A stretch of 64,000 bases of DNA from Lampropedia aestuarii (GTDB lineage Bacteria; Pseudomonadota; Gammaproteobacteria; Burkholderiales; Burkholderiaceae_C): contig NZ_SSWX01000008.1 of assembly GCF_004803635.1 (NCBI RefSeq), positions 62,001 through 126,000 of the forward strand, read 5' to 3'. The translations under genes were made by a program, and so were the position numbers. Shown here one piece after another: positions 21,235 to 31,119 of the stretch. The notes under the pieces were generated by a model. The model worked only from the letters and a program-made list of their open reading frames with translations, did no database searches and was not told the DNA's origin. Position 1 is the first letter of the stretch. Every line of letters begins with the position of its first letter.

Positions 21235-22371
21235 ATGGCTAAAACTTTGCTCAGCCTTCTCGTTGGCGCTGCCGTCGGTGCAGGCGCCTTGGTGGCACTC
21301 AACCACTATGGCTTACTCGTGCCACTGGCTACGACAATCAATGGAGAGGCCCGCCCTGCAGCCCATTCGGTGGTGACAGCCAATCAGCCACTCGCGGGAG
21401 AAATCAACAAGAGCAGCTATATCAACGTCGCTGATGGCAGTCGCAGCCAGGTGTTTCGCTTTGATGCCCAAGAAGGCCAGCTGCTCGACATCCGCAGCAA
21501 AGGCCCATTGGATGCGCGTCTGAGTGTGTTGCGCGATGGCTATCTGATGGCCAACAGCGAGCAAATGGGCGGTTTCAATTTGTGTGAATCGTCTGGCAAC
21601 AGTTCTTTGCTCAAGCAAACCCGCCTGTTCTACCAGGCCGATCGCACCGGCAGCTTGGAGATCGCGGTCAGTGGCACAGGCCCCTATGCCTTCGGCCCCT
21701 TTGAGTTGGAAGTGCAGTCGGTGGCAACCACAAGCCCCAGCACCACCACGCTGACTCCGGGCACGCCGATTGAGGCGATTGCAACAGGCAAAACGCACAG
21801 CTATGACCTGACAATTGCAGAGCCTGGCTTGTACGCTGTAGCACTCTCAAGCTGTGACTTTGATGGCTACCTCAGGCTGACAGGTGCAGGCGTGAACCTC
21901 ACCGATGATGACAGTGGTGGCAACTACTATGACCCACGCATTCTGGCCTGGTTAGAGCCGGGCCAGTACACGGTCACAGCCAGCAGCAGCAGCGGTCAGC
22001 CGATGCGCGGTCAATACTCCCTCAAAGCCGAGCAGCAGCCTTTGCCAAGCAATGCCAAATTCCAGCGCGGCGGCGCCATCCAAGCCGGCCAGACCCTGCT
22101 GAGCTTGGTGGACCACAATTCGGATTCAAACTTTAGCTTCACCCTCAACCAGCCCACCGAAGTCATCCTGACTGCGCGCAGCGAGAGTGTGGATGTTTAC
22201 CTGACACTCGACAACGACGAGGAGTCTTGGAGCGATGACGACAGCGGCGGTGGCAGTCGCGGCACGGACGCCCAGATCCACGAGATACTGCCAGCGGGCC
22301 AATACAGCGTGCGCCTTGGTGGTTACGGCCAAGGCCTGGTGTATTTGAGCCTGGAGACCCGGTCGCGCTAA
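21235..22371 (+). CDS. Exported protein with three PPC-like beta domains
   Basis: 378 residues from ATG 21235; the longer frame to 21178 is not supported. A signal-anchor helix (about residues 3-25, LLSLLVGAAVGAGALVAL) is followed by three repeats resembling bacterial pre-peptidase C-terminal (PPC) domains (about 45-155, 165-270 and 280-378). The second and third contain DDDSGG-type acidic turns followed by LxPGQYTV or LPAGQYSV strands, the PPC hallmark. No protease or other catalytic domain is present. It may be a periplasmic or surface binding protein; function unknown. The stop TAA directly precedes a GAGCC solo MITE end. Confidence 0.65.
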   Translation: MAKTLLSLLVGAAVGAGALVALNHYGLLVPLATTINGEARPAAHSVVTANQPLAGEINKSSYINVADGSRSQVFRFDAQEGQLLDIRSKGPLDARLSVLRDGYLMANSEQMGGFNLCESSGNSSLLKQTRLFYQADRTGSLEIAVSGTGPYAFGPFELEVQSVATTSPSTTTLTPGTPIEAIATGKTHSYDLTIAEPGLYAVALSSCDFDGYLRLTGAGVNLTDDDSGGNYYDPRILAWLEPGQYTVTASSSSGQPMRGQYSLKAEQQPLPSNAKFQRGGAIQAGQTLLSLVDHNSDSNFSFTLNQPTEVILTARSESVDVYLTLDNDEESWSDDDSGGGSRGTDAQIHEILPAGQYSVRLGGYGQGLVYLSLETRSR

Positions 22372-22411
22372 GAGCCACGCTGAGCCCATGGCGCACAAAG
22401 GCGCCGTGGGC
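22372..22411. terminator. Hairpin after the PPC-like gene, with a MITE-like GAGCC junction
   Basis: The PPC-gene stop TAA (22369-22371) abuts GAGCC, the same junction seen at TNA-MITE copies. GCCCATGGCGC (22384-22394) then pairs with GCGCCGTGGGC (22401-22411), an 11-bp stem with one T-G wobble and a 6-nt loop. It is a plausible terminator and perhaps a strongly decayed MITE. 22412-22564 shows nothing else. Confidence 0.5.
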
Positions 22412-22564
22412 TTGTCGTACGCACCTTGAGCCTGCACTTAGCCCCCCAGCGAACCACAGGCAGTGCAACAGGTACGATCCAGTTTTACAACGGCGTATCA
22501 AGGGCGGTGTGAGCGGCGCTTAGGAGGCGCAGCAAGCCAGCGCACGAAGCGCCCCAATAGACCG

Positions 22565-23161
22565 CTAATTCCCTTTGTAGGCACCCGCTTGCGCCACGGG
22601 CGCAAAGCTTTGGCGGTGCAGATTGCAGGCGCCGTGCGCTTGCAGGGCCGCCATGTGCTGGGCCGTGCCATAGCCTTTGTGCTTGGCAAAGCCATATTCT
22701 GGAAAGCTCAGATCGACTTGCTCACACCATTGGTCGCGGTGGACTTTGGCCAGGATCGAGGCCGCTGAAATCGCCTGCACCTTGGCATCTCCGCCGACAA
22801 TTGCCACGGAGGGCACGGACAGCACCGGGCAGCGGTTGCCATCGACACATACCAGGCGCGGCACAATGCGCAAACCTGCAACGGCGCGCTGCATCGCCAG
22901 CATCGTGGCCTGGAAAATGTTGAGGCGGTCAATTTCCTCTACGCTGGCCTCAGCAATGCAAAATGCCAATGAATGGGCCTTGATCGCGCTGGCCAGCTCT
23001 TGGCGCTTTTTGGCGCTGAGTTTTTTGGAGTCGTTCAGGCCCGCAATCGGGTACAAGTCATCCAGGATCACGGCAGCGGCCACGACTGGGCCTGCCAGGG
23101 GGCCACGCCCAGCTTCGTCAACGCCAGCATGCAGAGGGGGAAATGTGTCGTCCCAAGGCAT
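22565..23161 (-). CDS. rnhB: Ribonuclease HII
   Basis: 198 residues from ATG 23161, matching the usual family length, with AAGG upstream. An ATG at 23203 overlapping lpxB is an alternative. The catalytic motif [19 protein letters not shown] begins near residue 11, the second acidic segment is in VCVDGNRCP, and the third in [13 protein letters not shown]. It removes RNA, including single ribonucleotides, from RNA-DNA hybrids. It is the last gene of the envelope block, in its common place after lpxB. Confidence 0.93.
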   Translation of the reverse strand: MPWDDTFPPLHAGVDEAGRGPLAGPVVAAAVILDDLYPIAGLNDSKKLSAKKRQELASAIKAHSLAFCIAEASVEEIDRLNIFQATMLAMQRAVAGLRIVPRLVCVDGNRCPVLSVPSVAIVGGDAKVQAISAASILAKVHRDQWCEQVDLSFPEYGFAKHKGYGTAQHMAALQAHGACNLHRQSFAPVAQAGAYKGN

Positions 23162-23174
23162 CTCTGACTGGGCC

Positions 23175-24359
23175 TTAGCGTGCAACAAGGGTTTGGATCG
23201 CATGCGCGGAAATCTCTGCGGTATTGGCCTGCAGGGATTGGTGCAAGCCTTGTAGTTTTTGTTGTAATTGCTGCCACAGCACGCTGCGGCTCTGGCTGGC
23301 ATCCAGCCATTGCTGTACGGCTTCTGCCAAGGCCGCTGGTGTGGCCGCGTCCTGTAGGAGCTCGGGCACGGCCATCTCGCGCAGCAAGATATTGGGCAAC
23401 CCCACCCAGGGCTGCAACTGCTTGCGGCGCATCAGCAGCGCGCTGATCGGATGCATTGCATAGCTGATGACCATGGGTTTTTTAAACAGCGCGGCCTCCA
23501 GCGTCGCGGTGCCGCTGGCTATCAGCGTGACATCGCAGGCCTGCAAAGCCAGATGGGACTGCCCAGGCAAGAGGCGTACATGCGCTTGCATACCGTGCGC
23601 TTGCAGCAGCCGCGTGACTCTGGGCACTTGTGCGGCCACACTGGGCAGCACCAGTTGCAGACCTGGATTCTGGGCCCGCAAAGCCGCCGCCGCCTGCAAA
23701 AAGCGCGGCAATAAGTAGTCAATTTCTTTGCTTCGGCTGCCGGGCAACAAGGCCAGCACCGGCGCATCGGGCAGCAGCCCTATCGCGCTGCGCGCCGCTT
23801 GCATATCGGTATGCAGTGGAATCGCGTTGGCCAATGGGTGGCCGACAAAGCTCGCTGCAATGCCGTGGCTTTGCAACAATGCAGGCTCAAACGGAAACAG
23901 ACACAGCACATGGTCAACAGCGGCGCGGATCGTGTGTACGCGCTCGGGCCGCCAAGCCCAGATCGAAGGGCAGACAAAATGCACGGTCGGCAAACCAGCG
24001 TCACGCAGCCGTTTTTCCAAGCCCAGATTGAAATCAGGCGCATCCACACCGACAAACACATCGGGTTTGCTGTGCAGCAGCTGGCTGCCCAGTTCTTTGC
24101 GGATGCTGAGCAAACCGGCAACGCGCTTGAGCACTTCCCAACTGTAGCCATGCACGGCCAAACGCTCACTAGGCCACTGCGCCTCAAAACCTTCTTGCTG
24201 CATGCGCTCGCCGCCAATGCCAAAGGCCTTCACAGCGACGTTCTGTTGGGCCAGGCCTTGCAAGAGCAAGGAGGCCAGTAAATCGCCCGAGGCCTCACCC
24301 GCCACCATGCCCATGTGCAGGCTGCGGGTGCTTGGAGAGAGGGAATTCAACTCAGGCAT
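23175..24359 (-). CDS. lpxB: Lipid-A-disaccharide synthase
   Basis: 394 residues. The N-terminal [19 protein letters not shown] segment, [30 protein letters not shown] and [10 protein letters not shown] are all typical of the GT-B-fold LpxB. It joins UDP-2,3-diacylglucosamine and lipid X at the inner membrane to form the lipid A disaccharide. It lies 45 bp after lpxA. Confidence 0.96.
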   Translation of the reverse strand: MPELNSLSPSTRSLHMGMVAGEASGDLLASLLLQGLAQQNVAVKAFGIGGERMQQEGFEAQWPSERLAVHGYSWEVLKRVAGLLSIRKELGSQLLHSKPDVFVGVDAPDFNLGLEKRLRDAGLPTVHFVCPSIWAWRPERVHTIRAAVDHVLCLFPFEPALLQSHGIAASFVGHPLANAIPLHTDMQAARSAIGLLPDAPVLALLPGSRSKEIDYLLPRFLQAAAALRAQNPGLQLVLPSVAAQVPRVTRLLQAHGMQAHVRLLPGQSHLALQACDVTLIASGTATLEAALFKKPMVISYAMHPISALLMRRKQLQPWVGLPNILLREMAVPELLQDAATPAALAEAVQQWLDASQSRSVLWQQLQQKLQGLHQSLQANTAEISAHAIQTLVAR

Positions 24360-24404
24360 ATCGTGGGCAATGCAGTCGCTGGCAAGGCCGCGCTACAGCA
24401 TCTC

Positions 24405-25208
24405 TTAACGGGCAATGCCCCGCTCAGCGTGCTGCACAAACGACAACACGGTCATGATGTCTTCCCAACCATCGCCTTGCACCACGCGCGACTGCAAGTC
24501 TTGCAGCTGCTCACAGGCTTGCTGCAAGGTATAGCCTTCACGGAACACGAGGCGGTAAGCCGTTTTCAGCGTACTGATCTGGTTGCCATTGAAGCCGCGC
24601 CTGCGTAATCCTTCGATATTGAGGCCGCGCACTGCAAACGGATTGCCGCCAGCCAGCACAAATGGCAGCACGTCTTGCGAGACATGGCTGGAAAAGCCAA
24701 TCATCGCGTGCGCGCCAATGCGGGTGAATTGGTGCACACCCGTCAGGCCACCAATAATGGCCCAGTCGTCAACATGCACGTGACCTGCCAGCGCCACACT
24801 ATTGGCGATCACGGTATTGCTGCCCACCATGCAGTCATGTGCTATGTGTGCATAGGCCATGATCCAGTTGTCATCGCCCACACAGGTCTTGCCGCCGCCT
24901 TGGGTGGTGCCGGTGTTGATGGTGGTGAACTCACGAATCGTATTGCCAGAGCCAATCACCAGCTCGGTCAACTCCCCCGCATACTTTTTATCCTGCGGTG
25001 GCCCGCCAATACTGGCGTGCGGATGGATGGTGTTGTTCTGGCCCAGGCTGGTGACGCCATCGATCACGCAGTGCGCACCAATGCGGCTGCCCGCACCAAT
25101 GCGGACATGCTGTCCAATCACGGCGTAAGGGCCGACCTCAACGCTGGCATGCAACTGGGCATCGGCATGGATGATGGCGCTAGGGTGAATACGGGCGTGC
25201 TCTGTCAT
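24405..25208 (-). CDS. lpxA: UDP-N-acetylglucosamine O-acyltransferase
   Basis: 267 residues. The N-terminal two thirds are hexapeptide repeats of a left-handed beta helix, with the catalytic-His region in AYAHIAHDCMVGS. The C-terminal helical domain starts at GLNIEGLRRRGF. It catalyses the first step of lipid A synthesis using 3-hydroxyacyl-ACP. It follows fabZ by 33 bp, which ties acyl supply to use. Confidence 0.96.
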   Translation of the reverse strand: MTEHARIHPSAIIHADAQLHASVEVGPYAVIGQHVRIGAGSRIGAHCVIDGVTSLGQNNTIHPHASIGGPPQDKKYAGELTELVIGSGNTIREFTTINTGTTQGGGKTCVGDDNWIMAYAHIAHDCMVGSNTVIANSVALAGHVHVDDWAIIGGLTGVHQFTRIGAHAMIGFSSHVSQDVLPFVLAGGNPFAVRGLNIEGLRRRGFNGNQISTLKTAYRLVFREGYTLQQACEQLQDLQSRVVQGDGWEDIMTVLSFVQHAERGIAR

Positions 25209-25241
25209 AGGCGTGCTGCAGCAAACGGGTGTCTTGGGCTA

Positions 25242-25691
25242 TCAACCACGGTCCACCGGACGCATCGTACACATCAAGTCGGCCTCGGCCACGACTTGGC
25301 CGTCCACTTTGGCCACGCCCTTGAATTTGTAAATACCACCGCGCACGCGGTCGATGCTGGCTTCCAAAATCAGCTGGTCACCAGGCACCACGGGGCGTTT
25401 GAAGCGGGCATTGTCAATGCCGACAAAGTAAAACACCTTGTCTTCACCCGGCGCTTCACCAAAACTCTCGAAGGACAGCAAGCCAGCAGCTTGCGCCAAG
25501 GCTTCCAGCACCAACACGCCAGGCATGATGGGGTTTCTGGGAAAGTGGCCATTGAAAAATGGCTCATTGACCGTCACGTTCTTATAGGCCACGATGCGTT
25601 CACCCAGATGAATCTCAGTGACCCGATCAACCAGCAAAAAAGGATAGCGATGCGGCAGTAGATCGAAAATTTTATGAATATTCATAGTCAT
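25242..25691 (-). CDS. fabZ: 3-hydroxyacyl-ACP dehydratase FabZ
   Basis: 149 residues from ATG 25691, whose ATGA overlaps the lpxD stop; ATG 25685 is an alternative. The longer frame to 25805 lies inside lpxD and is not coding. The hot-dog fold active site is [19 protein letters not shown], with His in NGHFPRNP and Glu in VLEALAQ. It dehydrates 3-hydroxyacyl-ACP, competing with LpxA/LpxD for the same substrate pool. Confidence 0.96.
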   Translation of the reverse strand: MTMNIHKIFDLLPHRYPFLLVDRVTEIHLGERIVAYKNVTVNEPFFNGHFPRNPIMPGVLVLEALAQAAGLLSFESFGEAPGEDKVFYFVGIDNARFKRPVVPGDQLILEASIDRVRGGIYKFKGVAKVDGQVVAEADLMCTMRPVDRG

Positions 25692-26699
25692 ATTTTTTGC
25701 TGTGTCGCAACGGATGCTTGCACCGCTGTCAGTTCTTTTTCCAAACTCTTGATTCGGTCGCGCATTTTTTTGAGCTGACGCAACGAGGCAGCATTTTGCT
25801 CCCACTTGGCATGGTGCTCAAACGGGTAGACCCCTGTATAGCGACCGGGCTCTGTCAGTGAACGAGAAATCACTGTAGCGCCCGAAACATGTGTATTGTC
25901 GGCCAATTCGATGTGGCCAACCACGCCCACACCCCCTGCAAGCGTGCAATTGGCACCAATTTTTGTGCTGCCGGAGATGCCCACGCACGCTGCCATGGCG
26001 GTGTTCTCACCCACTTGCACGTTGTGCGCAATCTGAATGAGGTTATCGAGCTTGACGCCATTGGCCAAAATGGTGTCACCCAATGCGCCGCGGTCGATGC
26101 AGGTATTGGCCCCAACCTCCACATCATCCCCAATCACCACCGCGCCCAACTGTTCGATTTTGACCCAACTCTGCCCCTCTTTGGCAAAACCAAAACCGTC
26201 GCCACCGATCACAGCGCCCGATTGGATCACGCAGCGCGCACCAATCACGCAATCACGCTCAATCGTCACGCGCGAGCCAATGCGGGTGTGCGCACCAATC
26301 TTGACACCGGCCTCAATGACACTCAAGGGACCAATGCTTGCGCTCGCATCCACTTGCGCATCGGGGTGCACGACTGCACTAGGATGAATGCCTGGCTCAG
26401 GGTACTGGCCATGGCGCTTGCGCCACCATTGGGTCAGGCGAGCAAAATAAAGATAAGGATCGGCAGTGACGATACAAGCGCCTCTGGCTTGTGCCTGCTC
26501 GGCCTGGGCGGGATGCACGATGACACAGGCCGCCTGCGTGGTTTGCAAGGCTGCCGCCAGACGCGCATCGCTTAAAAAAGCAATCGCGCTCGCATCCGCA
26601 CTATCCAAAGGAGCAATGGTCTGTATTGGCATCTCTGCATTGCCATGCAACTCCCCCCCCCAACGCCTGTACGATCTCAGCAAGAGTTATAGCCGTCAC
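25688..26699 (-). CDS. lpxD: UDP-3-O-(3-hydroxyacyl)glucosamine N-acyltransferase, frame broken near its 5' end
   Basis: The body is a normal LpxD: an N-terminal uridine-binding domain, hexapeptide repeats (about residues 100-300) with [17 protein letters not shown] and the catalytic [15 protein letters not shown], and a C-terminal helix. The continuous frame can start only at a TTG (26683), giving 331 residues with an odd MLRSYRRW start. One base differently phased, a GTG at 26699 (AGGC upstream) opens the family-typical [19 protein letters not shown]. The two frames meet at a run of nine G (plus-strand C at 26653-26661); eight G would join them. This is a sequencing indel, a phase-variable tract, or real use of the TTG start. 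Confidence 0.85.
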
Positions 26700-26723
26700 T
26701 GCTGCCTTTCTCAAATAATGAAG

Positions 26724-26758
26724 CCCAGTCGTGTTAATAAATCATTAACACAGCTGGG
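26724..26758. repeat. Hairpin between skp and lpxD
   Basis: CCCAG (26724-26728) and GTGTTAAT (26731-26738) pair with ATTAACAC (26744-26751) and CTGGG (26754-26758), giving an 8-bp stem, a 2x2 internal mismatch and a 5-bp lower stem. No T-run follows on the minus strand, so it is more likely an RNA-processing or attenuation structure than a terminator. Confidence 0.5.
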
Positions 26759-26859
26759 CAAATGGCGTGGTTATCGGCGTTTTACGCACTATACAACCGT
26801 CTCGCCTCTGCGTTGTTTGTCACTATTGGCTGTGAATGCAATCAACGCCTATTACACAA

Positions 26860-27372
26860 TTACTTCGTTGCGTTGAGCGCCCGGATGACTTTGTCGGTGA
26901 TGTCGTGCTGCGGATTGATCCACACGGCTTCTTGCAAAATCACATCGTACTTTTCGCTCTCAGCCACTTGCTGCACGACTGCGTTGGCGCGCTCCAGGAC
27001 TTGCGACAGCTCTTCCGTTTTACGCGCGGCCAGGTCTTCCTGGAATTCGCGGCGTTTGCGTTGGAACTCGCGGTCTTGGTCTACCAGCGAGCGCTGACGC
27101 TGGGTGCGCTGCGAGTCCGACAGTGTCGGTGCTTCGCGCTCAAAACGGTCAGAGGCCGTTTGCAGGCTATTGCCCATGTCCATGATTTCTTTTTCACGGC
27201 GAGAGAATTCAGTCTCCAAACGCTGCTGGGCAGTTTTCGCCATATTCGCATCGCGCAGAATGCGATCCGTATTGACAAAACCAGCTTTGAAGCTTTGAGC
27301 CTGAGCGGGCACCCATGCCAGCATCGCAGCCAAGGCCAGGGCAGAGGTTAATTTGATGCTTGTCTTTTTCAT
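26860..27372 (-). CDS. skp: Periplasmic chaperone Skp/OmpH
   Basis: 170 residues from ATG 27372; the frame extends to a TTG at 27378. A signal peptide ending near AQAQS is followed by a small beta core and two long charged helices (about residues 50-125, Glu/Arg/Gln-rich, coiled-coil), the jellyfish-like Skp trimer arms. It carries unfolded outer-membrane proteins through the periplasm to BamA, whose gene is just upstream. Confidence 0.92.
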   Translation of the reverse strand: MKKTSIKLTSALALAAMLAWVPAQAQSFKAGFVNTDRILRDANMAKTAQQRLETEFSRREKEIMDMGNSLQTASDRFEREAPTLSDSQRTQRQRSLVDQDREFQRKRREFQEDLAARKTEELSQVLERANAVVQQVAESEKYDVILQEAVWINPQHDITDKVIRALNATK

Positions 27373-27392
27373 AATCAACTCGACTTCACGTC

Positions 27393-29687
27393 TTAGAACG
27401 AAGTTCCGATTTGGAACTGTATTTCTTCAATTCTATCCCCAGGTTTTTTCTTGATTGGTTTCGCATACGCGATACGCAAAGGACCGACTGGCGAAATCCA
27501 GCTCAAGCCCAAACCTGTCGATGCTCTGAGATCCGAGGCACGTACTTTTTCATGCTCACCAAACACATTGCCCGCATCCACGAATGCAAAGACCCTCAGT
27601 GTACGATCATTACCAGCGCCTGGGAACGGCGTGACGAACTCGACATTCAAGTTCACTTTCTTACTGCCGCCCAGGGAGGCGCCTGTCAAATCGCGCGGGC
27701 CGAGTGTGCCTTGCTCAAAGCCACGCACGGTTCCCAAACCACCCGAGTAGAAATTCTTGAACACGGGGAATGGTTGTCCATTGAGTCCTTTGCCCCAGCC
27801 TAACTCACCATTGAACGCCAGTGTGTAGCGATTGGTTAACGGCACAAACTGTTGGTATTGGTAATTGGCTTTCGCATAACGGGTATCACCAAAGCTTGCC
27901 AGCTCACTGTTAAAGCGCTGGTAAGTACCATCGTTTGGAGCCAGGGCGCTGTCACGGGTGTCACGTGACCAACCAATTGTGAATGGGAACGAGGTGCTGG
28001 TGTAGCCAAAACGATCGGCGTAATACAGGTACGCCGCTGGAATGGCCGTGCCTGGTTTGATCCGGTTGCGCTCAGCACCCAGTCCGAAGAACACCGTATC
28101 GCGTTCAGTGAACGGCACACCAAAACGGATCGAGGTGCCGTAAGTCACCAACGAGTAATTGCCGCCCATGCGGTCATAAGGGCGGTCGGTGCGGTAGTAG
28201 GCATCCAGCGTGCGCGAGACGCCTGACTGCGTGAAGTACGGATCGGTGGTGCTGAACACCAAGGTGCGGTTGTACTTGCTGGTGTTCAGGTCTACGCCCA
28301 GATAATGGCCAGAGCCCATGAAGTTTTCTTGCTTCAAACCAAACGAGAACGACAGCTTGTCGGCACTGGAGAAGCCCGCGCCCAGCTGCAGTGAGCCGGT
28401 CGGCTTCTCAGCCACAGTCATTTGCAAGTCGACCTGGTCAGGCGCGCCAGGCACCTCTTGGGTTTCAATGCCGACTTCCGTGAAGTAGCCCAAGCGGTCA
28501 ACCCGGTCACGCGAGAGGCGAATTTTTTCGCCGTCGTACCAGGAAGCTTCAAACTGGCGCAGCTCACGGCGAATCACTTCGTCACGGGTCTTGGTATTGC
28601 CTGCGACGTTGATGCGGCGCACATACACACGCGCTTGTGGTGAGGCGCGCAGCACCACTTCAACCGTATTGGCTTCGCGGTTCACATCTGGCACGGCTTC
28701 AACGCGGGCAAAAGCAAAACCGTAGTTACCGAAGTACTCTGAAAACGCCTGCTGCGTATTGGTCACTTCTTCTTCGTTGTAGGGCTGACCTGGGCGAATT
28801 TGCACCAGGGATTTGAATTCATCTTCACGGTCGAGGTAGTTGCCCTCCAGGCGCACGCCTGACACGCCAAAACGCTCGCCTTCATGCACGTTGATCGTGA
28901 TGCCGATGTTTTGCTTGTCTGGAGAGATCGCCACTTGCGTGGAATCGATACGGAAGTCCAGATAACCACGCTGCAGGTAATACGAACGCACGGCTTCCAA
29001 GTCGGCGTTGAGCTTGGCGCGCGAATAGCGGTCAGACTTGGTGTACCAGCTCAACCAACCGCCAGTGTCCTGGTCCATCAAACCACGCAAGGTCGACTCG
29101 CTGAATGCCTGGTTGCCGGTAAAGCGGATGTCGCCAATTTTGGCCACATCGCCTTCGGTCACGGTGAACACCAGATTCACGCGATTCAAGTCAACAGGTG
29201 TGACCGTGGTGACCACCTGCGCGCCATAGTAGCTGCGCGACAGGTATTGGCGCACCAGCTCTTGCTCGGCGCGGTCAGCCAGCGAGCGGTCAAACGGGCG
29301 GCCTTCGGTCAAACCCACATCGCGCATGGCCTTGGTCAAGGCGTCTTTGTCAAATTCGCGCGCACCGGAGAATTCCACATTGCCAATCACCGGACGCTCT
29401 TGCACGACCACCACCAGCACATTGCCATCGGCTTCAATGCGCACGTCGTTGAAAAGACCCAGCGCAAACAGCGCACGGATCGAGTCAGAGGCCTTGGTGT
29501 CGTTGTACTGGTCACCCACACGAATCGGCAAGGACGCAAAGATGGTCCCTGGTTCGACCCGTTGCAAGCCCTCAACGCGGATATCACGCACGGTGAAAGG
29601 CTCAACCGCCCACAAGGTCAGACTGGTCGCACAAGCAGCCACCGTTACAACGGCACGTGTACAAAAACGTTTTAACAAATCATTCAT
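27393..29687 (-). CDS. bamA: Outer-membrane protein assembly factor BamA
   Basis: 764 residues from ATG 29687; a TTG at 29696 opens the longer frame. A signal peptide is followed by five POTRA domains (about residues 28-425; the first begins FTVRDIRVEGLQRVEPGTIF). The C-terminal 16-strand Omp85 barrel contains the VRGFEQGTLGPRD loop and a terminal Phe (IQFQIGTSF). It inserts beta-barrel proteins into the outer membrane. It lies between rseP and skp in the conserved order. Confidence 0.97.
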   Translation of the reverse strand: MNDLLKRFCTRAVVTVAACATSLTLWAVEPFTVRDIRVEGLQRVEPGTIFASLPIRVGDQYNDTKASDSIRALFALGLFNDVRIEADGNVLVVVVQERPVIGNVEFSGAREFDKDALTKAMRDVGLTEGRPFDRSLADRAEQELVRQYLSRSYYGAQVVTTVTPVDLNRVNLVFTVTEGDVAKIGDIRFTGNQAFSESTLRGLMDQDTGGWLSWYTKSDRYSRAKLNADLEAVRSYYLQRGYLDFRIDSTQVAISPDKQNIGITINVHEGERFGVSGVRLEGNYLDREDEFKSLVQIRPGQPYNEEEVTNTQQAFSEYFGNYGFAFARVEAVPDVNREANTVEVVLRASPQARVYVRRINVAGNTKTRDEVIRRELRQFEASWYDGEKIRLSRDRVDRLGYFTEVGIETQEVPGAPDQVDLQMTVAEKPTGSLQLGAGFSSADKLSFSFGLKQENFMGSGHYLGVDLNTSKYNRTLVFSTTDPYFTQSGVSRTLDAYYRTDRPYDRMGGNYSLVTYGTSIRFGVPFTERDTVFFGLGAERNRIKPGTAIPAAYLYYADRFGYTSTSFPFTIGWSRDTRDSALAPNDGTYQRFNSELASFGDTRYAKANYQYQQFVPLTNRYTLAFNGELGWGKGLNGQPFPVFKNFYSGGLGTVRGFEQGTLGPRDLTGASLGGSKKVNLNVEFVTPFPGAGNDRTLRVFAFVDAGNVFGEHEKVRASDLRASTGLGLSWISPVGPLRIAYAKPIKKKPGDRIEEIQFQIGTSF

Positions 29688-29757
29688 GAAAATCAATCAC
29701 TTACACCGTTATCGGGTTGCAAAGCACCAGTGCCTGAGGGAGCCCATCTCACACCAC

Positions 29758-31119
29758 TTATGCAAACAAACGCGTCAAATCATTCGTCAATGCCAGCGCC
29801 ATCAACATCAGCAGCGCAGCAATCCCAAGGGCTTGCAAGCGCTGCATCCATAGTGGCGATACGGGGCGGCCTGTGACAGCCTCCCAAAGATAATACATCA
29901 GGTGCCCTCCGTCGAGCACCGGTAATGGCAGTAAATTCAACACACCCAAGCTCAAACTGACCACCGCAAGGAAGTGCAAAAACTCCACCACGCCTATGCT
30001 AGCGGATTGGCCTGCATATTGCGCAATAGACAGCGGGCCACTGAGATTTTTTAACGAAGCATCGCCCACCAGCATTCGCCCTAGCATTTTGAGGGTTAGG
30101 CCCGCCATCTCCCAGGTGCGTTTGGCCCCTTGTACCAAACCATCCCATGCGCCATAGCGCACCCAGGTAGAAGCATAACGATCGCTGCCACCTAAACGCG
30201 CGCCAATGGCACCGCGCAGCACGCCATCGACTTCATGTACGCGCGGCGCCAACTCCAGCTGCACACGCTGATCGGCACGCACAACCTGCCAAATTTGCGC
30301 CGCATCGGTGGCTTTGGCACCTTGAATCATGGCCATCAGCTGCGGCACATCACGCACAGCCACGCCATTGACCGATTCGACCAGATCGCCAGCTTGCAAA
30401 CCCGCAGCAGCCGCAGCGCCATCGGCAAGGACCTCACCGACTTGCGGCTGGGCCAGCGGCGCAACAATGCCGACTTGGCGGCGTGTCTGGTCATTCCAGT
30501 CTTTGATGTTCAGTGCCGCCAATCGCAACGTGATACTGGCATCGGGCTGGGCCTCACGCTGCACCTGCAGCACCACGTCTTGGTGGTTCAAGGCGGCACG
30601 GCTGATCAGCCAGTTCAGCGCGTCAAATGAAGGCACAGCCTCCCATTGCGCCGCATCACCCACCCGCGCTTGCAGCACCTTGTCGCCTTGGGCCAGGCCG
30701 GCTTGCGCGGCCACGGAGCCGGCCTCAGGCGTGGCCACGACCGGCAAAGGCGCTTGCATGCCCCACCAATTGACCGCAGAGAACAGCAGCACGGCCAACA
30801 CCAGATTGGCCAGCGGTCCGGCCAGCACAATGGCCACACGCTTGGCCAGGGACTGGCGGCTGAGCGCACGCTCGGCTTGTTCGGGCGGCACATCCCCCTC
30901 TTGCTCGCCCAGCATTTGCACATAGCCACCCAAAGGCAGTGCAGCAATCACAAACTCGGTCTCATTGCCAGGGCGGTGCCAGCGAAAAATGGGCTTGCCC
31001 ATGCCAACAGAAAAACGCAACACTTTGACCCCACAGGCCTTGGCCATGCGGTAATGCCCCCATTCGTGCACCGTGACCAGCACACCAATGGTGACAATAA
31101 AAGCCAAAAAAGTCAGCAT
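29758..31119 (-). CDS. rseP: Site-2 membrane zinc metalloprotease RseP
   Basis: 453 residues. HEWGH is at residues 18-22 in the first membrane helix. PDZ domains occupy the middle (about 115-310). The third metal ligand is in NLLPLPVLDGGHL (near residue 400), with four membrane segments in all. It cleaves anti-sigma factors and signal-peptide remnants in the inner membrane during the sigma-E response. It overlaps the dxr stop by 7 bp. Confidence 0.96.
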   Translation of the reverse strand: MLTFLAFIVTIGVLVTVHEWGHYRMAKACGVKVLRFSVGMGKPIFRWHRPGNETEFVIAALPLGGYVQMLGEQEGDVPPEQAERALSRQSLAKRVAIVLAGPLANLVLAVLLFSAVNWWGMQAPLPVVATPEAGSVAAQAGLAQGDKVLQARVGDAAQWEAVPSFDALNWLISRAALNHQDVVLQVQREAQPDASITLRLAALNIKDWNDQTRRQVGIVAPLAQPQVGEVLADGAAAAAGLQAGDLVESVNGVAVRDVPQLMAMIQGAKATDAAQIWQVVRADQRVQLELAPRVHEVDGVLRGAIGARLGGSDRYASTWVRYGAWDGLVQGAKRTWEMAGLTLKMLGRMLVGDASLKNLSGPLSIAQYAGQSASIGVVEFLHFLAVVSLSLGVLNLLPLPVLDGGHLMYYLWEAVTGRPVSPLWMQRLQALGIAALLMLMALALTNDLTRLFA

